Below are positions 7,934 through 15,091 of a stretch of 25,719 bases of DNA, piece by piece. The DNA lies in assembly GCA_016296565.1 (NCBI GenBank), contig JAEDJB010000010.1, forward strand, positions 1-25,719, written 5' to 3'. This DNA is from Oscillospiraceae bacterium. Its GTDB lineage: Bacteria > Bacillota > Clostridia > Oscillospirales > Oscillospiraceae. The position numbers were made by a program, and so were the translations under genes. The notes below the pieces were generated by a model. That model worked only from the letters and a program-made list of their open reading frames with translations. It made no database searches and was not told the origin of the DNA. Position 1 is the stretch's first letter. Every line of letters starts with the position of its first letter.

Positions 7934-7955
7934 CCGCGCGGGGAGAACCGCGCGG
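7934..7955 (+). promoter_or_regulatory. Perfect GC hairpin just upstream of the glmS ribosome site
   Basis: CCGCGCGG, loop GGAGAA, CCGCGCGG makes an 8-bp all-GC stem. It ends 5 nt before AAGGAGG of glmS. The A-run (GAAAAAA) after it is wrong for a plus-strand terminator. The glmS ribozyme of other Firmicutes does not fit in this 74-bp gap. The hairpin may stabilise or gate glmS translation, or mark a processing site between purC and glmS. Confidence 0.45.
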
Positions 7956-7975
7956 GAAAAAAGGAGGAAATGCTG

Positions 7976-9802
7976 ATGTGTGGTATTGTCGGCTTTACCG
8001 GCAGCCAAAACGCGGCCCCGATCCTGCTTGACGGGCTGAAAAAACTGGAATACCGGGGATACGACTCCGCCGGCATCGCTGTGCTGGGGGACGAGGGCAT
8101 CCACATGGAGAAAGCCAGCGGCATGATCAAAAACCTGGACGCCAAGATCCAGGGGGGCGCGGCCCTGCCCGGCCTGTCCGGCATCGGTCACACCCGCTGG
8201 GCCACCCACGGGGAGCCCAGCGACGTGAACGCCCACCCCCATATGAGCAACGACGGCAAGTTTGCCATCGTCCACAACGGCATCATTGAAAACTATGCCC
8301 TCCTGCGGGAGGAGCTGCTGGCCAAGGGCTTCCAGTTCAAGAGCGAGACCGACACCGAGGTGGTGGTCCACCTGCTGGACCTGTACTACGAAGGGGACCT
8401 GAAGAAGGCGGTATTAAAAACCGTGTCCCGGCTGGAGGGGGCCTATGCCCTGGGCATCCTGTGCGCCGACCAGCCCGGCCGGATCGTCGCCGCCCGCCAC
8501 GCCGCCCCCCTGATTCTGGGCGTGGGCGTGGGGGAGAACTACTTCGCCTCTGACGTTACCGCCCTGGTGGCCTACACCAAGAACGTGGTCTACCTGGAGG
8601 ACGGGGAGATCGCGGACATCACCCCCGACGCCATCACCCTCTACAACGACCTGGGCAGGGAGCTGGAGGTGAAGATCACCCGCATCGCCTGGGACATCGC
8701 CGCGGCGGAAAAGGGGGGCTACGACCACTTCATGCTCAAGGAGATCATGGAGCAGCCCAACGCCCTCAAGTCCACCATCGAGCCCCGGATCAAGGACGGG
8801 GAGGTGGTCCTGGACGACTTCTCCCTCAGCGACGAGGACTTAAAGAAGATCAACAAGGTGATGATCACCGCCTGCGGCTCCGCCTTCTATGCCGGCAGCG
8901 TGGGCAAGTATGTGATCGAGCAGCTCTGCCGCCTGCCGGTGGAGGCAGACCTGGCCTCCGAGCTGCGCTACCGCAACCCCCTGGTGGATGAGCACACCCT
9001 GCTGGTGGTGGTCTCCCAGTCCGGGGAGACGGCGGACACCATCGCCGCCATGAAGGAGTGCAAGGCCCGGGGGGCCCGGGTGCTGGCCATCGTCAACGTG
9101 GTGGGCTCCACCATCGCCAAGCTGGCCGACGACGTGGTGTACACCTGGGCCGGTCCCGAGATCGCCGTTGCCACCACCAAGGGGTACACCACCCAGGTGG
9201 CGGTGATGGATATGCTGGCGGTGTACTTAGCCCGCCGTCTGGGCCGCCTCACCGACGCGGAGAACAAGAAGCTGGTGGACGCCATTCTCCAGTTTCCCAG
9301 CCTCATCCAGCGGGCCATTGACTTAAATCCCAACATCCAGGACCTGGCGGAGAAGTACCACGGCCACAACAACCTGTTCTTCATCGGACGCAACCTGGAC
9401 TACGCCGCCTGCATGGAGGGCTCCCTGAAGCTCAAGGAGATCTCCTACCTCCACTCGGAGGCCTACGCCGCCGGGGAGCTGAAGCACGGCACCATCGCCC
9501 TCATTGAGAAGGACCGCCCGGTGATCGCCCTGGCCTGCTACGAGGAGCTCTTCGACAAGATGATGAGCAACATCAAGGAGGTCAAGGCCCGGGGGGCCCA
9601 GGTGCTGGCGGTGGTGCTGGAGGGCAACCGCCAGATCTTCGCCGAGGCCGACGACGTGCTCTTCGTCCCCCGGACGGAGCCCCTGTTCAACTCCCTGCCG
9701 GAGATCGTGCCCTTGCAGCTTTTCGCCTACTATGTGGCAAGAGCCAACCACTGCGACATCGACAAGCCCAAGAACCTGGCCAAGTCCGTCACGGTGGAAT
9801 AA
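7976..9802 (+). CDS. glmS: Glutamine-fructose-6-phosphate aminotransferase (isomerising)
   Basis: It makes glucosamine 6-phosphate from fructose 6-phosphate and glutamine, the first step to UDP-GlcNAc and peptidoglycan. It has 608 residues, the family norm. Residues 1-220 are an Ntn-type amidotransferase whose nucleophile is the Cys right after the initiator Met (MCGIVGFTG). HTRWATHGEPS and HNGIIENYA are typical. Two SIS sugar-isomerase domains follow (VVSQSGETADT in the first), and the protein ends LAKSVTVE as expected. I chose ATG 7976 over ATG 7970 because the enzyme needs Cys at the N terminus after Met removal and because AAGGAGG is 8 nt away. NadE follows after 36 bp. No glmS ribozyme is visible. 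The downstream tagO/wecB genes draw on the same amino-sugar pool. Confidence 0.98.
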   Translation: MCGIVGFTGSQNAAPILLDGLKKLEYRGYDSAGIAVLGDEGIHMEKASGMIKNLDAKIQGGAALPGLSGIGHTRWATHGEPSDVNAHPHMSNDGKFAIVHNGIIENYALLREELLAKGFQFKSETDTEVVVHLLDLYYEGDLKKAVLKTVSRLEGAYALGILCADQPGRIVAARHAAPLILGVGVGENYFASDVTALVAYTKNVVYLEDGEIADITPDAITLYNDLGRELEVKITRIAWDIAAAEKGGYDHFMLKEIMEQPNALKSTIEPRIKDGEVVLDDFSLSDEDLKKINKVMITACGSAFYAGSVGKYVIEQLCRLPVEADLASELRYRNPLVDEHTLLVVVSQSGETADTIAAMKECKARGARVLAIVNVVGSTIAKLADDVVYTWAGPEIAVATTKGYTTQVAVMDMLAVYLARRLGRLTDAENKKLVDAILQFPSLIQRAIDLNPNIQDLAEKYHGHNNLFFIGRNLDYAACMEGSLKLKEISYLHSEAYAAGELKHGTIALIEKDRPVIALACYEELFDKMMSNIKEVKARGAQVLAVVLEGNRQIFAEADDVLFVPRTEPLFNSLPEIVPLQLFAYYVARANHCDIDKPKNLAKSVTVE

Positions 9803-9838
9803 GTTCCCCTTACACTATCGGAAAGGAAACCATGCAGC

Positions 9839-10570
9839 ATGAGAGACTATGCAGCAGAAACCGAAAAACGCATTCAGTTTATCCGCCAGGCCCTGGCAGA
9901 CGCCCACGCCGACGGCATCCTCTTCGGCAACAGCGGCGGCAAGGACTCCGCCCTGGTGGGCATCCTGTGCAAGATGGCCTGCGAGAACACCGAGGGCATC
10001 ATCATGCCCTGCAGCTCCAAGCGCAACTTCACCATCGACAAGGACGACGGCATGGAGGTGGCAGACCAGTTCGGCATCAAGACCCGGGTCCTGGACCTGA
10101 CGGCCCAGAAGGAGCTGGCCATGGAGAACCTGTCCGCCATCGCCACCCTCAGCGACGCGGCCATCGCCAACATCGCCCCCCGTCTGCGGATGATCAGCCT
10201 GTACGCCGTGGCAGCCAGCGAGAACCGCCTGGTGGCGGGCACCGGCAACGCCAGCGAGTTCTACATGGGCTACTTCACCAAGTGGGGCGACGGGGCCTAT
10301 GACTTAAACCCCATTGCCGACCTGACGGCCACGGAAATCTTTGAGTTCCTGCGCTACCTGAAGGCCCCGGAGGCGGTCATCACCAAGGCCCCCTCCGCCG
10401 GCCTCTTCGAGGGCCAGACCGACGAGGAGGACATGGGCGTGACCTATGCCGCCATCGACAGGTATATCACCACCGGCCAGGCCAACGAGCAGGACAAGGC
10501 CATCATCGACCGCTACCACGCCCGCAGCGATCACAAGCGCCGGGACCCCCTGCGCTACAAGGGAGAATAA
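9839..10570 (+). CDS. nadE: Ammonia-dependent NAD synthetase
   Basis: It amidates nicotinate adenine dinucleotide to NAD with ATP and ammonia. It has 243 residues, which is the short ammonia-dependent form without a glutaminase domain. The PP-loop SGGKDS lies at residues 32-37. The GTGNASEFYMGYFTKWGDGA stretch and DLNPIADLTATEIF match the family's NaAD-binding region. The end KRRDPLRYKGE (SDHKRR) carries the basic motif near the active site. The ribosome site is GGAAAGG, about 12 nt from the ATG. An overlapping ATG 7 nt earlier opens a different, non-family frame. A strong terminator follows, so nadE is the last gene of the purC-glmS-nadE set. Confidence 0.96.
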   Translation: MRDYAAETEKRIQFIRQALADAHADGILFGNSGGKDSALVGILCKMACENTEGIIMPCSSKRNFTIDKDDGMEVADQFGIKTRVLDLTAQKELAMENLSAIATLSDAAIANIAPRLRMISLYAVAASENRLVAGTGNASEFYMGYFTKWGDGAYDLNPIADLTATEIFEFLRYLKAPEAVITKAPSAGLFEGQTDEEDMGVTYAAIDRYITTGQANEQDKAIIDRYHARSDHKRRDPLRYKGE

Positions 10571-10584
10571 AACCTGCCTGTGTG

Positions 10585-10614
10585 CGCCCGCCGTCTTTCG
10601 ACGGCGGGCGTTTT
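10585..10614 (+). terminator. Terminator of the purC-glmS-nadE transcript
   Basis: CGCCCGCCGTC and GACGGCGGGCG form an 11-bp perfect stem with the tetraloop TTTC, followed by TTTT. It begins 14 nt after the nadE stop. Confidence 0.92.
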
Positions 10615-10632
10615 CACCACAGAGGGGAGAAG

Positions 10633-11040
10633 GTGTGGGGCTACAACGCCCAGGCGGAGATCGGAACGGTCTGGGTGTGCAGCTCCTCCCTGCGCAAGCG
10701 CCTGGCCAACTGACACCTGGTGAACCAGCAGACCGACCACATGCTCCAGACCGTCCTGCAAAGGGACCATGCCCCGGACCTTGCCGGCCAGCCGGGGCAG
10801 ATGGGACCCCGCCGGTCCCCGGGCTGGCGGGAGGCGCTCCCCCAGGACATGCAGGAGGACATCCGGGACGCCGCCCGGCACAAGATTCTCTCCATGCCGG
10901 CCCTGTCCGCCACAGGGGGCATGTCTGTCGGGAACGGCGGCTGGGGCGGCGGTCCCGGCGAAATGCCACAAAATTTCCCGGCGGAAGGGGAGCAAATGTA
11001 CGGCTCCGGGCCGCCGGCCGCAATTGACAAGGGGGCCTGA
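10633..11040 (+). pseudogene. Possible broken hypothetical ORF with an in-frame TGA
   Basis: A GTG at 10633 follows GAGGGG by 5 nt and opens a frame that runs to TGA at 11038-11040, about 135 codons. It is interrupted by one TGA at 10711-10713, after LRKRLAN. Third positions are G or C rich on both sides of that stop, as in real genes here, which suggests a once continuous coding frame. The downstream part (start GTG 10720 or ATG 10741) lacks a ribosome site. The predicted protein is rich in Q, D and G, with GGMSVGNGGWGGGPGEMP near its end, and I do not recognise it. Its end overlaps the rnpB promoter. It may be a decayed gene, a sequencing error, or chance openness of GC-rich DNA. Apart from this ORF I see nothing in 10615-11023. 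Confidence 0.3.
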
Positions 11041-11052
11041 ATTGGGTACAAT
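11024..11052 (+). promoter_or_regulatory. rnpB promoter
   Basis: TTGACA (11024-11029) and TACAAT (11047-11052) are spaced by 17 bp. The predicted start falls at about 11059, exactly at the 5' end of the RNase P RNA P1 helix. Confidence 0.9.
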
Positions 11053-11058
11053 AAAACA

Positions 11059-11403
11059 GCAAGCAGGCTGGACAGCCGCGTGGGCAGGCCGAAAGGCCGT
11101 CCATGAGGAAAGTCCGGGCTCCACAGGGCAAGAATAACGGGTAACGCCCGCCGAAGGCGACTTCAGGACAAGTGCAACAGAGAGATACCGCCTGGCTCTG
11201 GTCCAGGTAAGGGTGGAAAGGTGAGGTAAGAGCTCACCCGCCGGCTCGAGAGTGTCCGGTGATGTAAACTCTATTCGGAGCAACACCGTGGAGGGGAATT
11301 GCGACCGGCCCGGTCTCCCCGAGGAGGTGGCTGGAGCGCACCGGCAACGGTGCGCCTAGATAGATGGCTGTCAAAACAGAACCCGGCTTACAGGCCTGCT
11401 TGC
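11059..11403 (+). ncRNA. rnpB: RNase P RNA, class A
   Basis: This is the catalytic RNA that trims tRNA 5' leaders. The ends pair as helix P1 (GCAAGCAGGC at 11059 with GCCTGCTTGC ending 11403). Hallmark segments appear in order: GAGGAAAGTCCGGGCTCC (conserved region I), GTGCAACAGAGAGATACCGCC (split here as GTGCAACAGAGAG / ATACCGCC), GGGTGGAAAGGTGAGGTAAGAGCTCACC, and TAGATAGATGGCTGTC with ACAGAACCCGGCTTA near the 3' end. The length is about 345 nt. It has its own promoter and terminator. Confidence 0.96.
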
Positions 11404-11417
11404 ATCAAAACCCGATG

Positions 11418-11467
11418 AAAAGCCCACGCAGCTTGCCCCCGTGGGGGGAAGCCAGGTGGGCTTTTCC
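11418..11467 (+). terminator. Terminator of rnpB
   Basis: A two-part stem is visible. The outer arms AAAAGCCCAC and GTGGGCTTTT enclose an inner stem GCTTGCCCCC / GGGGGAAGC. A T and C run follows. It lies 14 nt after the P1 helix. Confidence 0.88.
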
Positions 11468-11517
11468 CCCCTTTTGCGCGTCCCGGGGAAGCGGGGGGAC
11501 AGACAAGGAGGTACGCT

Positions 11518-12117
11518 ATGAGCAACATACCGGTCATCACCATTTCCAGAGAATATGGGTCCGGCGGCCGGGCCATCGGGGAACGGCTGGCCAAGGAGCT
11601 GGGAATCCCCTTCTATAATAAGGAGCTGATTCTCATGGCCGCCAAGGAGAGCGGCCTGTCGGAGGAGTACATCAAAAAGACCGAGCAGATCAAGTCCACC
11701 AGCTTTCTGTACGGCCTGTACATGGGCGCCCAGCAGCTGCCCATGAACGACCAGATCTTCCTGGTCCAGAGCAAGATCATCCGCCAGATCGCCGAGGAAG
11801 GCCCCTGCGTCATCGTGGGCCGCTGCGCCGACTATGTGCTGCGGGAGCGGAAGGACCTGCTCAACGTGTTCATTCACGCCCCTCTGGAGTACCGCGCCCA
11901 GCGGGCCAAGGAGGTCTATGAGAAGCAGGCCGGCAACATGGAAGATTTCGTAAAGAAAAAGGATAAGAAACGCGCATCGTTTTATAACTATTTCTCTCAG
12001 AACAAATGGGGCGACGCCCGCCACTATCACCTGGCCATCAGCAGTGAGTATGGGGTGGACTTCGCCGTGAGTGTCATTAAGCATGCCGCAGAATCCTTCC
12101 CGGGAGGTGCGCGGTAA
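11518..12117 (+). CDS. Cytidylate kinase-like family protein
   Basis: This is a 199-residue P-loop protein. The N terminus (PVITISREYGSGGRAIGERLA, residues 5-25) is the signature of the cytidylate kinase-like family (Cytidylate_kin2 type), with GSGGRA in place of the classical GKST loop. VIVGRCADYVLRE in the middle and a lysine-rich patch at residues 145-151 are also typical. The family's substrate is not well established; a nucleotide or other small-molecule kinase is likely. The ATG follows AAGGAGGT by 6 nt. I see no clear promoter between it and the rnpB terminator. Its TAA directly abuts the ATG of the MATE gene, so the two are co-translated. Confidence 0.85.
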   Translation: MSNIPVITISREYGSGGRAIGERLAKELGIPFYNKELILMAAKESGLSEEYIKKTEQIKSTSFLYGLYMGAQQLPMNDQIFLVQSKIIRQIAEEGPCVIVGRCADYVLRERKDLLNVFIHAPLEYRAQRAKEVYEKQAGNMEDFVKKKDKKRASFYNYFSQNKWGDARHYHLAISSEYGVDFAVSVIKHAAESFPGGAR

Positions 12118-13503
12118 ATGAGTTCCCAGCCCCAACCGGCGAAGGAAAATAAAATGGGCGTGATGCCCATCCCGCGCCTGCTCTTCACCATGGCAGCGCC
12201 CATGATGATCTCCATGCTCATCCAGGCTCTGTACAACGTGGTGGACAGCATGTTCGTCTCCTACATCAGCGAGGCGGCGCTGACGGCGGTCTCTCTGGCC
12301 TACCCGGTCCAGAACCTGATGATCGCCGTGGCCACAGGCACCGGCGTGGGTGTCAACGCCCTGCTCTCCCGCAGCCTGGGGGAGAAAAACTTTGTCCAGG
12401 CCAACCGGGTGGCCAGCATCACCATCCTGCTGGGCGTGGCCAGCAGCGTGGCCACCGCCCTTCTGGGGGTGTTCTGCACCCGGCTGTACTTCAGCGTCCA
12501 GGTCAGCGACCCGGAGATCATCCAGCTGGGCTGCGACTACCTGTTCTGGGTCATGGTCCTGTCCATCGGCTGCTTCGGCCAGGTGCTGCTCTCCCGGCTG
12601 CTCCAGTCCACAGGCAAAACCTTCTACAGCATGGTCATCCAGCTGGTGGGCGCAGGGCTGAACATCGTCCTGGACCCCATCCTCATCTTCGGCCTGTTCG
12701 GTCTCCCCGCCCTGGGGGTCACCGGCGCGGCCATTGCCACCGTCATCAGCCAGTTCTTCGGCACCATCCTGGGGATTTTCTACAACTGGAAGCGCAACCC
12801 CGAGATCACCATCTCCCTCCAGGACATGCGCCCCAACGGGGCGGTGATCGGCCGCATCTACAGCGTGGGCCTGCCCTCCATCCTGATGCAGGCGGTGCCC
12901 TCGGTGCTGATCTTTGGCCTGAACCAGATCCTGGTCTCCTTCTCCGAGACGGCAACCGCGGTCTACGGCGTGTGGTTCAAGCTCCAGGGCTTTGCCTTCC
13001 TGCCCATCATCGGCATGAACAACGGCGTGGTGCCCATCGTTGCCTACAACTACGGCGCCCGGAAGCCGGAGCGCATTGTAAAAACCGTGAAGCTGGCCAT
13101 CACCGTGGCCCTGTGCATCATGGCGGTGGCCATCGTCCTGTTCCAGGCGGTGCCGGACAAGCTCCTGGGCATCTTCCAGGCGTCCCCCGACATGCTGGCC
13201 ATCGGCGTGCCCGCCCTGCGCACCATGAGCCTGTGCTTCATCGTGGGCGGCTTCACCATCGTGTCCTCCTCCCTGTTCCAGGCCCTGGGCAAGGGACTTA
13301 TGAGCATGAGCATCGCCGTGTTCCGGCAGCTGGTTCTGGTGCTCCCCCTGGCCTATGTGTTCTCTCTTTCCGGGAACCTGAATATGGTTTGGTGGGCCTT
13401 CCCGGTGGCGGAGGTGCTGGCGGGGCTTCTGACGGCCGGTTTTCTCCGGAAGATCTACCTGCGGGTGATCCGGCCTCTGGACCAGGCGGACTACAAATTC
13501 TGA
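12118..13503 (+). CDS. MATE family efflux transporter
   Basis: This is an integral membrane antiporter of 461 residues with about 12 hydrophobic helices, which in this family export drugs or metabolites in exchange for Na+ or H+. Family features include RLLFTMAAPMMISMLIQALYNVVD at the start of helix 1 (residues 17-40), the repeated half structure, and GLPSILMQAVPSVLIFGLNQIL in the second half. It resembles the DinF/NorM-like clostridial branch. The ribosome site GGGAGG lies within the end of the preceding gene. The ATG immediately follows that gene's stop codon, so they form a two-gene unit. The substrate cannot be told from sequence. Confidence 0.93.
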   Translation: MSSQPQPAKENKMGVMPIPRLLFTMAAPMMISMLIQALYNVVDSMFVSYISEAALTAVSLAYPVQNLMIAVATGTGVGVNALLSRSLGEKNFVQANRVASITILLGVASSVATALLGVFCTRLYFSVQVSDPEIIQLGCDYLFWVMVLSIGCFGQVLLSRLLQSTGKTFYSMVIQLVGAGLNIVLDPILIFGLFGLPALGVTGAAIATVISQFFGTILGIFYNWKRNPEITISLQDMRPNGAVIGRIYSVGLPSILMQAVPSVLIFGLNQILVSFSETATAVYGVWFKLQGFAFLPIIGMNNGVVPIVAYNYGARKPERIVKTVKLAITVALCIMAVAIVLFQAVPDKLLGIFQASPDMLAIGVPALRTMSLCFIVGGFTIVSSSLFQALGKGLMSMSIAVFRQLVLVLPLAYVFSLSGNLNMVWWAFPVAEVLAGLLTAGFLRKIYLRVIRPLDQADYKF

Positions 13504-13620
13504 CCCGGACTGGGTGTACTAGAAAAATGTAGTATAAAAAATGATAATTTAGTTAATCAGTCCGATTTAATTTGTTGAAATTAGGAAGTATCATGAGTAT
13601 GTAGGTTAGCGGGACTATGC

Positions 13621-13667
13621 GAAACCAAAAGATTAGAAACTTTCAGCAAAAAGTTTTTTCTGGTTTC
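13621..13667 (+). terminator. AT-rich nested hairpin, possible terminator or leader structure
   Basis: The outer arms GAAACCA (13621-13627) and TGGTTTC (13661-13667) enclose AAACTTT (13637-13643) pairing with AAAGTTT (13650-13656), followed by more T. It lies 120 nt after the MATE gene and could end that transcript weakly. It could instead belong to the leader of the next gene. Confidence 0.4.
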
Positions 13668-13700
13668 CGTTTCCGGCCCTTATCATTTTTGAGAACAATT

Positions 13701-13745
13701 GTCCAAGTGCCGGGTTTCCGGCTGCGGACAGTGTTTTAGTCTGTC
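13701..13745 (+). promoter_or_regulatory. Structured region upstream of the acyl-CoA dehydrogenase
   Basis: GTCC-N4-GCCGG-GTTT-CCGGC-N3-GGAC (13701-13729) forms a hairpin with an internal loop. The GACAG inside GGACAG (13726-13731) can alternatively pair with CTGTC at 13741-13745, so the two structures exclude one another. The rest of 13504-13800 is AT-rich and non-coding. I could not place a convincing promoter in it. Mutually exclusive pairing is the pattern of an attenuator or riboswitch, but no known class is recognised. Confidence 0.35.
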
Positions 13746-13764
13746 TGAAGTAGGGCAGGCGATC

Positions 13765-13779
13765 ATGTCAAAACGACAT
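13765..13779. promoter_or_regulatory. Perfect inverted repeat, likely operator
   Basis: ATGTC-AAAAC-GACAT is a perfect 5-5-5 palindrome. It touches a CATAAT/TATTAT-like -10 region and ends 24 bp before the acyl-CoA dehydrogenase start codon. It does not match the Rex site. The binding protein is unknown. Confidence 0.45.
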
Positions 13780-13803
13780 AATTTATTATGGAGGTAGATT
13801 AAC

Positions 13804-14970
13804 ATGCGTATTCTGAACGAAGAGCAGCAGAAGTGGGTTGACATTATTGGCGAGTTCGCTAAGAAGGAAATCGAGCCCATCATGCTGGATTGGGACAAGG
13901 TTGTGGATCCTTCCCAGGCTATCCCCTTTGATGCTTATGAGAAGGCATTCAAGCTGGGCCTGAACTCCTTCGAGATCCCCAAGGAATATGGCGGCAACAA
14001 GGTCACCCTGGACGTTGCTGAGGTCATGTACGAAGAGATGGGTTACTATGACGGCAACTTCGCTTCCGTCATGCAGACCACCAACCTGGCTCTGAAGCCC
14101 ATTCTGATCGGCGGCACCCCCGACCAGGTCAAGTACTTTGCTGAGCACATCCTGAACGGCAAGGGCTACGCTGCTTTCGCTCTGACCGAGCCCCAGTCCG
14201 GTTCCGACGCTTCCAACGTCAAGACCACTGCTGTTAAGGACGGCGACGAGTGGGTCATCAACGGCGAGAAGTGCTTCATCACCAACGGCGGTGAGGCTGA
14301 CATCGTCTGCGTGTTCGCTATGACCGATCCTTCCAAGGGCACCAAGGGCATCTCCGCTTTCATGGTTCCCACCAGCACCCCCGGCTTCTCCGTCACCAAG
14401 TATGAGGACAAGTGCGGCTTCCGTACCATCTCCACCTGCTCCCTGAAGTTCGAGAACGTCCGCGTTCCCGCTTTCAACCTGGTCGGTGGTGAGGAAGGCC
14501 TGGGCAAGGGCTTCGGCTTCGCTATGAAGACCCTGGACAAGTCCCGTGCCTGCGTCGGCGCTCTGGCTGTCGGTATTGCTCGTCGTGCTCTGGACGAAGC
14601 TATTGCTTTCGTCAAGGAGCGTGTCACCTTCGGTGCTCCCGTTTCCAAGCGTCAGGGCATCCAGTGGATGATCGCCGACATGGCTACCAAGATCGAGGCT
14701 TCCCGCCTGCTGGTCACCCACGCCAACTGGCTGCAGGCCAACGGCTATCCCTTCTCCAAGGAAGCTGCTATGGCTAAGATGTTCGCCACTCAGTCCGCTA
14801 TGGAAGTCTGCACCGACGCTATCCAGCTGATGGGCGGCAAGGGCTACATGAAGGAAGACTGCGTGGAGAAGATGTTCCGCGACATCAAGGCATACTGCAT
14901 CTTCGAGGGCACCAACCAGATCCAGAAGATCGTTATCTCTGGCGCTGTTCTGTCCGGCAAGCTGCACTAA
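13804..14970 (+). CDS. Acyl-CoA dehydrogenase (short-chain type)
   Basis: This flavoenzyme oxidises or reduces an acyl-CoA at C2-C3, passing electrons to ETF. It has 388 residues, the family length. FALTEPQSGSDAS (flavin and substrate loop), KCFITNGG, RVTFGAPVSKRQGIQ and the C-terminal EGTNQIQK are visible. Glu368 in FEGTNQ is at the catalytic-base position of short-chain enzymes. The N terminus differs from clostridial butyryl-CoA dehydrogenase, and no etfAB, hbd or crt gene is nearby, so the exact substrate is open. The ribosome site is TATGGAGG. Codon use is unlike its neighbours: Ala is mostly GCT and Arg often CGT, whereas flanking genes prefer GCC and CGC/CGG. That fits very high expression or a different origin. 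It is transcribed alone and ends at a perfect terminator. Confidence 0.92.
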   Translation: MRILNEEQQKWVDIIGEFAKKEIEPIMLDWDKVVDPSQAIPFDAYEKAFKLGLNSFEIPKEYGGNKVTLDVAEVMYEEMGYYDGNFASVMQTTNLALKPILIGGTPDQVKYFAEHILNGKGYAAFALTEPQSGSDASNVKTTAVKDGDEWVINGEKCFITNGGEADIVCVFAMTDPSKGTKGISAFMVPTSTPGFSVTKYEDKCGFRTISTCSLKFENVRVPAFNLVGGEEGLGKGFGFAMKTLDKSRACVGALAVGIARRALDEAIAFVKERVTFGAPVSKRQGIQWMIADMATKIEASRLLVTHANWLQANGYPFSKEAAMAKMFATQSAMEVCTDAIQLMGGKGYMKEDCVEKMFRDIKAYCIFEGTNQIQKIVISGAVLSGKLH

Positions 14971-15007
14971 TTGCTGTTCTGCTGCCTGCGCAGAAAAACT
15001 GCTCAAT

Positions 15008-15043
15008 AAAAAAGACCGGTCGGGAAACCGACCGGTCTTTTTT
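15008..15043 (+). terminator. Terminator of the acyl-CoA dehydrogenase gene
   Basis: AAAAAAGACCGGTCGG and its exact complement form a 16-bp stem with a GAAA tetraloop, ending in six T. It is symmetric, so it can also stop minus-strand transcription coming from the HD-domain gene. Confidence 0.95.
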
Positions 15044-15052
15044 ATCCTTTTC

Positions 15053-15078
15053 TGTAGGGCGGGGGCTTGCTCCCGCCG
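15053..15078. repeat. REP-like palindrome
   Basis: GTAGGGCG leads into GGCGGGGGC-TT-GCTCCCGCC, a 9-bp stem with one G-T pair. The leading sequence resembles the minus strand of the element at 5-23. It lies in the 48-bp gap between two convergent genes, a typical site for dispersed palindromes. Confidence 0.45.
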
Positions 15079-15091
15079 CCCGCGCCGGTGC

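Noticed and set aside
7902..7975. glmS ribozyme
   Set aside because: The gap is too short and the conserved core is absent; only a simple hairpin is present.
9832..10302. ORF starting at ATG 9832
   Set aside because: It is out of frame with nadE, Arg/Pro/His-rich and a shadow. The real nadE start is seven bases later.
10711..10713. TGA as selenocysteine in the ORF before rnpB
   Set aside because: No SECIS-like hairpin was recognised after it and the protein has no known selenoprotein motif. Decay or error is simpler.
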